A DNA stretch of 64,000 nt from Verrucomicrobiota bacterium. Lineage in GTDB: Bacteria > Verrucomicrobiota > Verrucomicrobiia > Limisphaerales > UBA1319. Both the position numbers and the translations under genes were made by a program. The stretch's first letter is position 1. Each line of letters begins with the position of its first letter. Shown here in pieces: positions 33,311 to 43,395 of the stretch. The stretch lies in contig JAKLHY010000003.1 in assembly GCA_022709905.1 (NCBI GenBank), forward strand, positions 1 through 64,000. Direction: 5' to 3'. A model generated the notes under the pieces. It ran no database searches, was not told where the DNA came from, and worked only from the letters and a program-made list of their open reading frames with translations.

Positions 33311-36241
33311 TCAGGGTGTTCGGGTATAGAGTGCGCGCACTTGATCTGGGGTGACCTGAATTCGGGGATGGAACTTAGAGTCCGACAGGTAGTTAAGGAG
33401 GCTGCGGCGGAACTGGCTGACAACGGGGCTCGATTGGTTATCGAGATCAATGCTGCACACGAGGAGGCTGCCTTTGCCCAGTTTGGCTTCGAACACCAAG
33501 CCAAGGCGTCGGGCCGTGAACCAATCGTCGATGACTTGGACAGTGGGACGAATGTCCTTTGGAAGCGTATCCAGACACATGACGCCTGACTGAGACAACA
33601 GATACCACCATTGCCAATTGCTATGAAAATCGGTTGGGAATTCCGACAATAGTGGGTGGCTGGGATTGCACAGGATGCCGAGGGTATGGGGAGGTTGACG
33701 GCCTGTCCAAGCTGTGTTCCAGAAGATGCTCGAGAATCCTAACGCGATCGGTTTCATGCCAATGCTTGCCACGCGGCTTGGAGGAAGGAGCAATAGCACT
33801 TTGCCACCGGCCTCAAGTGAGGTCAAAGCGGTCGCGTCAAGCGAGTGTGCGATGGTAAGTTTTGGCGGGATCGATACTTGCGGATTTTTAGGATACACCC
33901 AAATATCCCAGTCGTTTTCCCAGTTTGGCGAAGGCGCGCGAATCGCCGATCTGGATTTTCCGGATTGGGCGGGGGGGGAGGCCTGTGCTAGTCCGACGAC
34001 AAGCTGATAACCCGCGGGGACTGGCAGCGATCGAAGGTCAATTCGGACATTTCCGAGAGAGACCGCGTTGTCGACAGGGATATGTCGGACAGGCCTTTGG
34101 TCAGAGGCCAATGCTCGGCCAGTGTCATTGATGAGTTTCCAATAAACGATCATTTCGGTCAAGGGGGCATCGCCGAAGTGCGCGACTTCGAGATCGGCAG
34201 TCAGGATTTCCTCGGAGGTGAAGATCCGTTTGGATAATCGGGCTAACGGGACGGTGGTGTTACAGAATCGGCGGTATTCCTCAGGTTTTACATAGCCCTT
34301 TTCTTCCCAGAAAGGATCCAAAACGCCGACCAATGCGGTGCCTTGACCTGGGAAATCGTGAAGATCCAGCAACTGGAATCCTCCCATGCCGGGAGTGCGG
34401 AGGGCTGATTCGATTTCTTCTTTGTAGCACAGGGTTTGCAGCTTCCCCGAAGCCAGAAGAAACTCCCGGGCTTGACTCCACATATTGTGGGCCTTGAGGG
34501 TGTCGCGAAAGATTTCAAAGTTACGGGGCTTGAGATAGCCGGTGTACTTTGGGATTTCCTTGAAGTTAGGATAAACGCACCATTGTCCGATTTCATGGCT
34601 GATGACGGGGACGGGGCGAGTTCGAATGTAATCTCGATAGTCAGTTGTTGTTTCAGGTGGGTATGCATTGATGCGGCTCTTGAGTCCCTGGCCCCATCCT
34701 TGGATTCGAGGATCGGGAGCGACATGGAATTGGTTTTCTGGGATTTGTGGCCAACCGGCGCCACTGCTGTACAGACGCCGGCTGTCCCTGGCCCGGTAGT
34801 GGCTCACCCATTCTTTGAGAAACGCCTCATGGCGATTGCCGCCCGGTTCGTTGCCGTAGAGCAGGAAGACAAAGGAGGGATGGTTGCCGTAGGCTCGCAG
34901 GATTCGATCAGCCTCCTGATAGATCCAGGCATCCACAGGAAGGCCATCGCCCAGGGATGTCGATTGATTAGCCCAAGACCCGCATTCCACGTGGAGATAG
35001 AACCCCAGCTCATCCGCAGCCGCAAACGCGGCGTCGGGAGGACACCACGAGTGAAAGCGCAAATTGTTTAAGCCGTGGGCTTTTGCAGCGCGAATCACCT
35101 TCTTCCAGGAATCCGCATCGACTGGCGGGTGGCCGGTTTTTGGAAAAATAGCGCACTCCAACGTGCCTCGAATGAACGTTTTTCGGCCGTTGACGATGAA
35201 CTGGGTCCCCTGGGTCGCGATTTCGCGCATACCGAAAAGAACGGATCTTGAATCGCCTCCAGGATCCAGCGCAACCGTGGCGCGGTAGAGAACTGGAGTA
35301 AATTCGTCCCATTGCTGGACATTTTCTGTCAGGGGAAGTTCGGCTGCAAAGAAGGCCCCCGTTGGATCGCAGGCGGCTGAAATGCGCTGTTCCACCAGAG
35401 GAACAGGCGTGATTTTGGATTCGTTTTGAGACACGGGGCTCAAGGTCAAATTGGCCAGGATTTGGCCTGAGGATCCTGAGGCATTTCCCACGGAAACGCG
35501 AATTTGCGCCGAACGCCGTTTAATATCGGGATAGACCTGGATATCATCCACCCAGATAGGAGGAGTGGTTTCCAGTTCGATTCGGCCCACAATACCGTTC
35601 CAGTTGCCTTGGGTATGATCGCTGATGCTATGGGAGTTTTCGCCGATATCAATGACCATGCGGTTGTCCACACGCACGGTGAGGACATGGCAACCCGGGC
35701 GGATGACCGTGCCCAGATCATACATATGGGGCGTCGAGAGGCTGGTGTTTGTCCCCAAAATCCGGCTATCCAGCCAGACCTGGGTCTCCCAATGCGGGCG
35801 TTCGAGCCTGAGCACGATCCGCTGGCCATGCCAAGCAGCGGGAATTTCGATCTTCCGCTGATACCAGGCGGCTCCGGCATAATAGAGCTCAGGTTGCAGC
35901 CAAAAAGGAACCTTCACATGCCCAGGCTGGCGGTATTCTTCATATCGGGGATCTGTAAACCAGGAACGATCGACGATGCCGCCTGTCCACTGGGTATCGA
36001 CAGACACGGGTTCTCCTATACCTTGGGCGGACAGACAACCGGGCAGTTTGAACCGGCCGGATAACTGTCTCTCAAACCATCGCTCCTCCAAACCGCGATT
36101 GTTGCGGTCCAATTCAAAACGCCACGAGCCTGCCAGTGAAATCCGATCCGCTTTTACGATGATCGAAAGGGGCATGATCAAGGCACAGGCAACGCCCAGC
36201 CCCAAGGCCTGTGCAATACGATAAGGCAGGTGTTTTTTCAT
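33311..36241 (-). CDS. Exported glycoside hydrolase family 2 protein
   Basis: A 976-residue retaining glycosidase of family 2 (beta-galactosidase, glucuronidase or mannosidase type; substrate not decided). Signal peptide at residues 1-31. A sugar-binding jelly-roll domain (about 35-225) contains AWYQRKIEIPAAWHGQRIVL and RPHWETQVWLD; an Ig-like domain follows (230-340); the TIM barrel (about 340-650) has Glu465 in YGNEPGG as acid/base and Glu550 in SHEIGQW as nucleophile. The long C-terminal part has no recognised domain. Last of three minus-strand genes with a second glycosidase and a terpene-cyclase-like protein upstream; gap to the previous gene is 87 bp. Confidence 0.9.
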   Translation of the reverse strand: MKKHLPYRIAQALGLGVACALIMPLSIIVKADRISLAGSWRFELDRNNRGLEERWFERQLSGRFKLPGCLSAQGIGEPVSVDTQWTGGIVDRSWFTDPRYEEYRQPGHVKVPFWLQPELYYAGAAWYQRKIEIPAAWHGQRIVLRLERPHWETQVWLDSRILGTNTSLSTPHMYDLGTVIRPGCHVLTVRVDNRMVIDIGENSHSISDHTQGNWNGIVGRIELETTPPIWVDDIQVYPDIKRRSAQIRVSVGNASGSSGQILANLTLSPVSQNESKITPVPLVEQRISAACDPTGAFFAAELPLTENVQQWDEFTPVLYRATVALDPGGDSRSVLFGMREIATQGTQFIVNGRKTFIRGTLECAIFPKTGHPPVDADSWKKVIRAAKAHGLNNLRFHSWCPPDAAFAAADELGFYLHVECGSWANQSTSLGDGLPVDAWIYQEADRILRAYGNHPSFVFLLYGNEPGGNRHEAFLKEWVSHYRARDSRRLYSSGAGWPQIPENQFHVAPDPRIQGWGQGLKSRINAYPPETTTDYRDYIRTRPVPVISHEIGQWCVYPNFKEIPKYTGYLKPRNFEIFRDTLKAHNMWSQAREFLLASGKLQTLCYKEEIESALRTPGMGGFQLLDLHDFPGQGTALVGVLDPFWEEKGYVKPEEYRRFCNTTVPLARLSKRIFTSEEILTADLEVAHFGDAPLTEMIVYWKLINDTGRALASDQRPVRHIPVDNAVSLGNVRIDLRSLPVPAGYQLVVGLAQASPPAQSGKSRSAIRAPSPNWENDWDIWVYPKNPQVSIPPKLTIAHSLDATALTSLEAGGKVLLLLPPSRVASIGMKPIALGFSSIFWNTAWTGRQPPHTLGILCNPSHPLLSEFPTDFHSNWQWWYLLSQSGVMCLDTLPKDIRPTVQVIDDWFTARRLGLVFEAKLGKGSLLVCSIDLDNQSSPVVSQFRRSLLNYLSDSKFHPRIQVTPDQVRALYTRTP

Positions 36242-36328
36242 GGGTATGAGAATAGGATAGCCAATTGTCCCGGCATTTCCAAGGGTATCTGTTCGAGGGG
36301 GGGGCAGGCGGGCATAAGCCCCCTCATC

Positions 36329-38791
36329 TCACGGATGGGAATATACCCAGGCGGGACCGCAGAAAAAGAGAGTGCCAGAGGTCTGAGATCGACGGCTGTC
36401 GAGCACCAGCAAGGTGTCCAAATGGAGCGCGCCTCGCGGGACGCCGTCATTTGCGCCCCCCCAATGACCGGCCTCCTTCAACCCGTTGAGATCGAACTCG
36501 ATCCAACGCCAGCCATTCCACGTAATTTCGGGACCATCGGGCTGAAAGGTTTGACCGCTTTCATCCTGGAGCCGAGTCCGGAGGATGTTGCCGGAACGAT
36601 CCCCCTTGATCCATAGACCCAAAGCCAAAGGTTTTCCCGCAACAATGGACTTGGCTGTATCCGCGCAACGAACAAAGCGCCAGCCACGATCAAAGCGATA
36701 GTCTAATTGCCATTGGCGCGTGAACGGTTGGTCCGATATGGGAGACGCGTTTCTGGAGGAAAGAAGGGCGGTGGCCGGCACGGTCGAATCCCCGTCGAGA
36801 TGGGCTTGGCAGGTTTCCAGTTTAACGGGGACAAAGCGTCGTTCAATGCCCGGGACCACGTCATTATGGTCTTGGTCTGTCAAGGACACCTTGATCGTGC
36901 CTTCGGGGGGCCTCAAGGAAGAGTGGATGTGATAGTCGAAGGTTTGTGGTTGCCATCGAACTGGATAAGACCGGTTGTTGATGATCGCCTGACCCTGAAA
37001 GGCCTCGCCCGAGGGATTATGGAAGCCGAGCCGCACGCCGGTTTCGACCGGCGCCAAGGTCAGCAAGAGCGGATTACTTACGCTGAACCGGTATGGCTCG
37101 GCGAAACGAGTTAGAAATCGCCAGTGATTGTCGTCGCTGTGCTCGGAGAAGACGGCGTAAACATAAACGACCGCGGGCCCATTGGCTCGAGTCGGATGAA
37201 ACGCAAAGTCCACCAGCCATTCCTGTCCTGGCGCCAGAATTTTGCTGTGAGGAAAACGCATTCTGTTTTCCTCATGAAGAGAGGAAAAGATGGCGGCCGA
37301 CTCAAAGGCTCCAGCCGGAACGTCTGGGGTGATTCGATCGCGATCGGGTCCGCTCAACTGGACGCGGATGCGGTCCGGAAATGGATTTCGGACGCGCACG
37401 GCTAATCGCGCGGGCTGAGCCGCGTGGCCGCCGCGCAGCAGAGACGGCAGCGGACCCTGGATTTCGAGCGCGGCTCGAGCCATGAGGGGACGATTGGATT
37501 TCAAGAAGGTCAGGAAGCGGGGAAGGGGGGACAACTCGATGCGAAGCGAACCATTTTCGCTGCGATTGACCCGTGCGGAGGCTCCAAAGGCATCCACCAT
37601 CGACACGTCCTCGGGGGAGGCAATCTGGATGGGAAGTTCGCGGGTTTGGGGTTTGTCGGTGATCCAGCAGGCCAATTTTTGGATGCCGGCGCGGTTGGTG
37701 AGCAAGAGAAGCCACGTGTTGGCATCCGGAAGGAGTCGGCGCGCGATTTGGAATCCGGACAGTTCCCGGCCCATTGTTTGAATGGCGCGGTAACTGGGTT
37801 TTGGCATCAGCTCGTGAGTGACAACCCCGAAATTGTGTTCATTGTAGTTGGTATCTGTCCCGTCATTTTTCCAGTCATACCAGATCGAGAGCGGCACCCC
37901 CAGATGCAGGTTGACCAACTGTTGTCGGACAATAAAAGCGGCCTGGGTTTCGAGTGAAATCCCTTGGGCATGGGTGGCATAACCCCATTCTCCACTAATG
38001 ACCGGGAGGAATCTTTTTTCCGGCGGTGCGTAACGTTCGATCATCGTGCGGAGTTTAAAGAAATCTGTGGCAACGGTCTCAGGGCTTAGACTGTAGTTAC
38101 GATACGGGTGCACGCTGATCCCGTCCAGATAGCGCAAGATGCCTGACTGAAACAAATCCTCGAGGAATTTCCAGGGAAATCCGGAAGAGGCGGGTGCGAG
38201 AAGGGTGGCTTGAGGATCGGCCGCGCGAACGGCCTTGCAGGTGGCTATCGCCAAGGCTTGGTATTGTTTGACATCCGGTTGAGGTTTCCAGAATCCGATG
38301 TTGGGTTCATTCCAGATCTCCCACAAAATGCGTCGTCCCTCGAAATGTTTGGCTGCGGCAGCCGCCCAGCGGGCAAAGGCCGCCACACTCTCGGTTTTGG
38401 CGGGTGACGCGACAGCGCGCACTTCTTTTCCGGATACCGGATCCCGACTGGTGATGATGTCCTCATACAAGCCATTGGAGTAATCCAGAATGTAAAGGGC
38501 GCGCAAACCGCGGTTTTCGAGGTTGGCGGTGAGTTCGTCGTAATCCGCCCAGGTGTATTCCCCGCGTTTTCGTTCGGTGCCGCTCCATGAGAAATCCATG
38601 CGAACAAACTTGAAACCTGCCGCGGCAATGAGATCCAGATCCCGTTCGTGCCCGCGCGTGAAATGGATATTGATGCCGACGCCTTCGGGCAGGACAGCCG
38701 GGGGAAGATGGGAGGCGGACGTGTCGCTTGCCGGTAACCATGCCGTCAAACCTATCCAGATTGAGGCAGCCAAAAGGGCACGCAATTTCAT
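36329..38791 (-). CDS. Exported clan A glycoside hydrolase
   Basis: An 820-residue protein with a signal peptide (residues 1-21) and an N-terminal TIM-barrel of clan GH-A type. FKFVRMDFSWSGTERKRGEY opens the barrel, ILWEIWNEPNIGFW carries the acid/base Glu162, and VISGEWGY carries the nucleophile Glu268. Layout is closest to families 5 or 39 by eye; the family and substrate are not decided. After residue about 400 come beta-rich domains, ending in a carbohydrate-binding-like module (RQWQLDYRFDRGWRFVRC, LGLWIKGDRSGN, WRWIEFDL). Situated 53 bp downstream of the cyclase-like gene and probably co-transcribed with it and the family 2 enzyme. Confidence 0.85.
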   Translation of the reverse strand: MKLRALLAASIWIGLTAWLPASDTSASHLPPAVLPEGVGINIHFTRGHERDLDLIAAAGFKFVRMDFSWSGTERKRGEYTWADYDELTANLENRGLRALYILDYSNGLYEDIITSRDPVSGKEVRAVASPAKTESVAAFARWAAAAAKHFEGRRILWEIWNEPNIGFWKPQPDVKQYQALAIATCKAVRAADPQATLLAPASSGFPWKFLEDLFQSGILRYLDGISVHPYRNYSLSPETVATDFFKLRTMIERYAPPEKRFLPVISGEWGYATHAQGISLETQAAFIVRQQLVNLHLGVPLSIWYDWKNDGTDTNYNEHNFGVVTHELMPKPSYRAIQTMGRELSGFQIARRLLPDANTWLLLLTNRAGIQKLACWITDKPQTRELPIQIASPEDVSMVDAFGASARVNRSENGSLRIELSPLPRFLTFLKSNRPLMARAALEIQGPLPSLLRGGHAAQPARLAVRVRNPFPDRIRVQLSGPDRDRITPDVPAGAFESAAIFSSLHEENRMRFPHSKILAPGQEWLVDFAFHPTRANGPAVVYVYAVFSEHSDDNHWRFLTRFAEPYRFSVSNPLLLTLAPVETGVRLGFHNPSGEAFQGQAIINNRSYPVRWQPQTFDYHIHSSLRPPEGTIKVSLTDQDHNDVVPGIERRFVPVKLETCQAHLDGDSTVPATALLSSRNASPISDQPFTRQWQLDYRFDRGWRFVRCADTAKSIVAGKPLALGLWIKGDRSGNILRTRLQDESGQTFQPDGPEITWNGWRWIEFDLNGLKEAGHWGGANDGVPRGALHLDTLLVLDSRRSQTSGTLFFCGPAWVYSHP

Positions 38792-38844
38792 GGTGAGTAA
38801 ATGTTAAAGGGACCCCGGATCCGACTCAACCTGAATTGTCCGTC

Positions 38845-40668
38845 TCAAGCGAGCGCTCGCGCAGCTCGATGGATCGCGCCGAGGGCGAAGATCAACGGAT
38901 AAAGTTCCTCATCATACCACAGCGAAGCGAAATAAAGCCCGACCGGCGCCTGGGAGAGAACCGTGCCTTTCCGAGTGGTTTTCAGCAGCCACTGGAAGCC
39001 GCGCTGGACGGAGGGATGGCGAACGTTTCCCGCGGAGATCAAAGCGCTCAAGGCCAGGCTGGTTTCCTCCACAGAACCGGCAGTGGTCAAGTGCCCCCCC
39101 CAGCTGCCCTCCGATTGTTGCGCCGAAAAAAGCCAGCTCATGGCTCGCGCCCGCATCGTCTGAAATTGCGCCGAATCTCGGGGATGGATTTTTTCAAGCG
39201 CGATCAAAACCTGGGCGGTGCCATAGGTAAGGTTCTGCTGGCCCGGCGCGCGCTGATTGCCAAACCACAGAGGCGCCCAGGAACCATCCTTGTTTTGCGC
39301 GTCCCGCAGATAGCCAAGACCGCATTGTCTGAACTTGTTCAGTGGTTTTTGCCAGGAGTCCGGCAGGTGCGGCCGCCAGGTTTCGGCCGCTAACAGGGCA
39401 TGCGCAGTGATGTCCGGACAACTCCGGTCAAAAGGCAGTTTGCCCCACCCCCGGCAGAAGGTGGGCATCCCGCCATCCCGATTCTGCAAATCGAACAACC
39501 ACCGGAGCCCCGCCTGCGCCGACGTGAGATTCGAGAGATTATCGGATCCAAGTCGGTGCAGGGCGAGCACGGCTCCAGCGGTGTCGTCGGCATCCGGAAC
39601 TCCGCCCGCCAGGTCCGTCCAGGCCCATCCACCGGGAGCGGCCTGGGTAAACGGGTGCGTCCGGGTATGTTGTTGGACCAGCAGCCAGGAGAGGATTCTG
39701 GCCTGTTGCTCCGGGGAAAGCACCGCGTTGAGGTCGATGTCGGCGAGCGCATGGTTGAGGGTGAGCGTAGTCAGCCAGGTTGCCAGGTTCGAATCAATAG
39801 CCCAGCTGCCGTCAGGACGCTGGGCCGCCTGAAGGAAGGCGACGCCTTTCTCGCACACCGGATGCTCCCGATAATTTGACGCAGCCAACGACATGACGAC
39901 AAAGGCCGTCAGTGGAATCGCCTCAAGAAAGCCACCCGTGGAAGGCTGGATTTGGGTCAGTAACTTCAGCGCGCCCGGAGTGATAAGGTCACGGAGCAGA
40001 TGTTGTGGATGATGGGCCGGCGGTCCAGACTTGTGCCTGACCAGTCCGATGGCAATGAGCGCTGGCAGGGCATAACTCACTACCTGAAGGTCCAACCAAC
40101 GAAAAAGAAAACGCGGCATTCGGGAAAGTTCGAAGGGCAACCGGGGCACCCATGTCCAAGCGCCTGGTTCGGCTCCAAATCGTCCGGTCAAAGCACAGAC
40201 TGTCAGAATTGGAACAGAGAAAGTCCGGTCCTTGCCATAGATACGCAAAAGGGCGTTCTGAATAGAGGCCGGCTCCAGATTGCCCATCCTGGCAGACAGC
40301 CAGGACACGGCCCGTGAAATCACCGAATCAGCCTCTTTTTGGGCCAGGGACGACAATACACTCCAGGCCAGCAGCGTGGTGCTCAGATTGCTCGGGCTCT
40401 CCGGGGTGTCTCCCCAACCGCCATCCGAATTGGCGTGGCCCGACAACCAATGCATGCCGGATTCGATTCCGATACGATGCTCGTCTCGATTGATCCGTGC
40501 CAATGCTAACAGGGCCACTGCGGTGGACAGGGCGCTGCTCGATAACCGCCCGGGCCAGAATCCCCGAGGATCGAACGTCGCCTGCAATCTCATTCTGAGG
40601 TTTTTCTTCGCTTGACGCAGGTCTTCCGTTAGATTCATCGCCCGGTTGTTGTCTCCAGCCGCGATCAT
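38845..40668 (-). CDS. Squalene-hopene-cyclase-like protein (class II terpene cyclase repeats)
   Basis: A 607-residue protein of alpha-alpha barrel repeats. The class II cyclase acid motif is intact as DADDTA (359-364), and QW-type repeats are visible (SDGGWGDTPES, RPDGSWAID, NRDGGMPTF, NKDGSWAPLW, SEGSWGGH). Known family members cyclise squalene to hopene or related polyprenes. It has no signal peptide; a short hydrophobic patch (about 193-210) could touch the membrane, as in hopene cyclase. No other hopanoid gene is nearby, so the substrate is open. An ATG at 40638 is an alternative start. First gene of the minus-strand group with two glycosidases. Confidence 0.8.
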   Translation of the reverse strand: MIAAGDNNRAMNLTEDLRQAKKNLRMRLQATFDPRGFWPGRLSSSALSTAVALLALARINRDEHRIGIESGMHWLSGHANSDGGWGDTPESPSNLSTTLLAWSVLSSLAQKEADSVISRAVSWLSARMGNLEPASIQNALLRIYGKDRTFSVPILTVCALTGRFGAEPGAWTWVPRLPFELSRMPRFLFRWLDLQVVSYALPALIAIGLVRHKSGPPAHHPQHLLRDLITPGALKLLTQIQPSTGGFLEAIPLTAFVVMSLAASNYREHPVCEKGVAFLQAAQRPDGSWAIDSNLATWLTTLTLNHALADIDLNAVLSPEQQARILSWLLVQQHTRTHPFTQAAPGGWAWTDLAGGVPDADDTAGAVLALHRLGSDNLSNLTSAQAGLRWLFDLQNRDGGMPTFCRGWGKLPFDRSCPDITAHALLAAETWRPHLPDSWQKPLNKFRQCGLGYLRDAQNKDGSWAPLWFGNQRAPGQQNLTYGTAQVLIALEKIHPRDSAQFQTMRARAMSWLFSAQQSEGSWGGHLTTAGSVEETSLALSALISAGNVRHPSVQRGFQWLLKTTRKGTVLSQAPVGLYFASLWYDEELYPLIFALGAIHRAARALA

Positions 40669-40915
40669 GTCCCGCAGTGTATGACGGCCATCGTTTCCTT
40701 ATCAACCCGGATTTCATAGGCCCAGATCCCTGCGGATCGTTATCAGACAGCGAGGAAGGCTGAAGGTTCTTTCCGAAGAGTCGATGCTCTGGATTGGTCT
40801 TGTCGGCTCGGGATCCTTTGCATCGATATATCGTGGCTTGAGACGGCAAAGGTTCTAGGAAAAGAGGATGATGACAGTCTTTGACACCCGGTCACTGCCG
40901 GTTCATTATCCGGGA

Positions 40916-41716
40916 ATGAACCACGCGCCTGATCCCACCCGATGCGGCTGTGGGCAAGACGGTTTGCCTCTACCCATCTCAAACCACTCCAGGTTTAGTC
41001 CTGTTCCCAGTCCTTTCGGCTTCACGTTGATCGAGTTGCTGGTGGTGATTGCCATTATCGCCATCTTGGCCGGCATGTTGCTGCCTGCCCTCGGCAAGGC
41101 CAAGAGTCAGGCCATCACTGCCAGTTGCCGCAGTAACGTGAAACAGTTCGGACTGGCCTCTCACCTCTATGCCCATGATCAGAATGATACCCTGCCTTTT
41201 GCCTGGGGAGACAGCCACAATCCCGATGCCAACAACTTCCACGGCCTTCTCATGCCGTACATGCGCTCCTCGGAATTTCGCGCAGGCACCGCGACCACCA
41301 ACAGCGATTTCGCCTACAGCATTTTCAAGTGCCCGGTCAGGATGAAGGAAAATCACTATCGCAAGAACCAAAAATACACCGGCACCGGCAATCCCTGGAA
41401 AATCAGCTACGGAATGAATCAGTATAATTCGATCAATTTTCCCACAACGGGCGGACAGTTGCCGTCCGCAAAGACTGCCAAGCTATCCTCGGTGCGCAAT
41501 CCAGCCAGCACATTCCTGATTTCGGATCTCTCCTTCGAACTGAATCATCCCGCCATCATCTATCTCGGAAAGTCGTCCGAGGGCTATTACGACGTCGGCT
41601 ATCGTCACAACCAACCCCATCCCAATGGCCGGGCTCTGATCGGCTTTATGGATGCGCACGTTTCTTTGGTTGGTCCAAAGGAAACCAATGGCATCCTGAT
41701 GGAATTCAAGAAGTAG
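40916..41716 (+). CDS. Prepilin-type N-terminal methylation domain protein
   Basis: A protein with a type IV pilin / pseudopilin signal: a long leader ending in Gly, then [20 protein letters not shown], the hydrophobic N-terminal helix cut and methylated by prepilin peptidase. The rest is the globular head common in Verrucomicrobiota and Planctomycetes (DUF1559-like region), with [15 protein letters not shown], and a conserved end [11 protein letters not shown]. The leader is unusually long (about 35 residues from ATG 40916; longer from ATG 40868 or 40871). No pilus assembly genes adjoin it. These solitary pseudopilin-like proteins are often numerous in such genomes (general knowledge); function unknown. 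Confidence 0.85.
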   Translation: MNHAPDPTRCGCGQDGLPLPISNHSRFSPVPSPFGFTLIELLVVIAIIAILAGMLLPALGKAKSQAITASCRSNVKQFGLASHLYAHDQNDTLPFAWGDSHNPDANNFHGLLMPYMRSSEFRAGTATTNSDFAYSIFKCPVRMKENHYRKNQKYTGTGNPWKISYGMNQYNSINFPTTGGQLPSAKTAKLSSVRNPASTFLISDLSFELNHPAIIYLGKSSEGYYDVGYRHNQPHPNGRALIGFMDAHVSLVGPKETNGILMEFKK

Positions 41717-41752
41717 GCGATAACTCCCAGCAGAGGTTGGTCCAGCCTTCTG

Positions 41753-42574
41753 CTATCTTCCTGGAGATGGGCTATTTGCCGGCTTCCTGCGATACACTTG
41801 ATGGCCGCAAACCAAGCCAAGAACGATCACGGCTGCCCATGCGGCGTCGGCTGGTTCAGGGACTGCCAAAGGCGGCCCGATCATGTCTTGTCCGTATTGG
41901 GCATCCGGATTTGTTGAGTGCCACCAAGTCGTTTGATAAGGATAGACGCCCGAACCGTTCTGGCCCCAATTGCTGTTCAATCCCAGAGTGTAGTAGCCAT
42001 TGGCACCGGTCACCAGAGCCGTGATTTCGGGGCTCGCGGAAAACGTAAAGGCGTTCCCATATACTGCGTGCCATATCGAGAGTTGCAAGGCCGCACCCTC
42101 GTTTGGCGTGTCAGCTTGTGAGGAAAAGGTATTGTACAGATAGGCCGCCATTTTGCCGCCGTTTGCCTGCCAATAAGGATTCTCCGCAAGTGCGGAGGAG
42201 GGAAAAGATCTCGCCTCAGCTGTAAAATCGGTTGAATATTGGTAGAGATCCACACAGTACGCCGCGAAGGAGTTGCCGTAGCCAGGCGGAGGCGTGGTTC
42301 CGGTTGTAAAAGTGAGAGTGAACTCGCCAACGTCAACGCCGCTGTAAGATTTCGCGGTTTGGCCGGCAATTGCAGCAAGCGATACGTTGCTCACCCTTGC
42401 GTAGCGATCCGTAGTCAGGCTTTCAGTCATGCTATAGGTGCCAAAAACTTCATAAACCTGAGCTCGAGCCTGGAGCCCTGATATTGCGATAATTCCAGCG
42501 CTTACGAGCAGCAATCTCGAAATTCCCTCAAACCTTCTCTCGCGTTTCTCACTCCCAAACCACATTTTCTTCAT
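41753..42574 (-). CDS. PEP-CTERM protein with thioester-domain-like Cys and Gln motifs
   Basis: A 273-residue exported protein with a signal peptide (SRLLLVSAGIIAISGLQARA). The C-terminus is a PEP-CTERM sorting signal: VPEPA (238-242), a transmembrane stretch and a basic end (YRRKP), recognised by exosortase. The body has YCVDLYQ (Cys107) and LQLSIWHAVYG (Gln164), which match the Cys and Gln positions of thioester (TED/TQXA) domains that can form an internal Cys-Gln bond. ATG 42574 follows AAAGGG by 7 bp; an in-frame start at 42607 is less likely. Not part of an operon; divergent from the peroxiredoxin gene. Confidence 0.8.
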   Translation of the reverse strand: MKKMWFGSEKRERRFEGISRLLLVSAGIIAISGLQARAQVYEVFGTYSMTESLTTDRYARVSNVSLAAIAGQTAKSYSGVDVGEFTLTFTTGTTPPPGYGNSFAAYCVDLYQYSTDFTAEARSFPSSALAENPYWQANGGKMAAYLYNTFSSQADTPNEGAALQLSIWHAVYGNAFTFSASPEITALVTGANGYYTLGLNSNWGQNGSGVYPYQTTWWHSTNPDAQYGQDMIGPPLAVPEPADAAWAAVIVLGLVCGHQVYRRKPANSPSPGR

Positions 42575-42607
42575 CGGTAAACCCTTTTCTCGGCAGGCAC
42601 ATGCCAA

Positions 42608-42878
42608 AATTTTTAAGGCCTTTAGTCAAGATCATCAAGGTCTTTTTGTCGAATTAAACAGGGTCATTCGGACCTATGATGAGGCAAGTGTTGATTATCG
42701 ATTGTGATGGGATTCCCCATTTGCCTCGGGATTAGCATGAATCATGCCTTGATCATTGTTGCGAAGACCGACGGTCAGTTTTTCGGCGTTTAATAAGTTT
42801 TTTCGACAGCCATTTGACAAGACGTGGTTTTGGGTTTTATTGAAAATGCTGATGTATAAACCTTAACCTTAGGAAATT
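42608..42878. other. Divergent intergenic region
   Basis: A 271-bp A+T-rich gap between the PEP-CTERM gene (minus) and the peroxiredoxin gene (plus). It contains the promoter-like site listed separately at 42814-42843. No gene, tRNA or strong hairpin was seen. Confidence 0.6.
42814..42843 (+). promoter_or_regulatory. Probable promoter of the peroxiredoxin gene
   Basis: A perfect TTGACA at 42814-42819 is followed after 16-18 bp by TTTATT/TATTGA (42836-42843). The distance to the ATG (42879) and the ribosome-binding site TAGGA at about 42869 fit a sigma-70-type promoter. Confidence 0.5.
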
Positions 42879-43358
42879 ATGCCAATTCCCGTTGGAACAA
42901 AAGCCCCTGAGTTTACTCTGAAATCCAAACAAGCCACCGGTCTGGTGGATGTTTCCCTAAGCCGGAATCTCGGCCAGAAGAACACGGTTCTGCTGTTTTT
43001 TCCCCTCGCCTTCACTGGAGTTTGCACCAATGAAATGTGTGAAATATCAGGGGGACTTGCGACATACACGCAACTGAAGGCGGATGTGATTGCGATCAGT
43101 GTCGACAGCCCCTTTGCTCAGGAGGCATGGGCGCAGAAGGAAAGGATCACTTTAACCCTGGCCAGCGATCTCAACAAGAAAGTCGCCGAGGCTTATGGAG
43201 TGCTGCTGCCCGACCTGATCGGCTTGGGATCCGTGAGCGCGCGCGCGGCCTTTGTCATTGACAAGAACGGAATCATCCAATACAGCGAACAAACCGCGAC
43301 GGTAAAGGATCTGCCGAATTTTGAGGCGATCACGAATATTCTGGCCAAGTTGGGGTGA
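42879..43358 (+). CDS. Peroxiredoxin (AhpC/TSA family)
   Basis: A thiol peroxidase of 159 residues. The thioredoxin-like fold starts VGTKAPEFTL; the peroxidatic Cys is in PLAFTGVCTNEMC, which also carries a second Cys four residues on, so an intramolecular disulfide may form. DVIAISVDSPFAQEAW and AAFVIDKNGIIQYSE are typical. It resembles AhpE or archaeal-type 1-Cys/2-Cys peroxiredoxins. Cytoplasmic; no signal peptide. It probably starts a short unit with the TPR gene 37 bp downstream, and a consensus -35 element lies upstream. Confidence 0.92.
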   Translation: MPIPVGTKAPEFTLKSKQATGLVDVSLSRNLGQKNTVLLFFPLAFTGVCTNEMCEISGGLATYTQLKADVIAISVDSPFAQEAWAQKERITLTLASDLNKKVAEAYGVLLPDLIGLGSVSARAAFVIDKNGIIQYSEQTATVKDLPNFEAITNILAKLG

Positions 43359-43395
43359 GATCGGGTCCAAGGTTTCTCCGAGGAGAGAGCCGGGG

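Noticed and set aside
33287-33589. A 100-codon plus-strand open frame after the TGA/TAG gene
   Set aside because: It lies opposite the C-terminal coding part of the family 2 glycosidase, with no motif or good start site.
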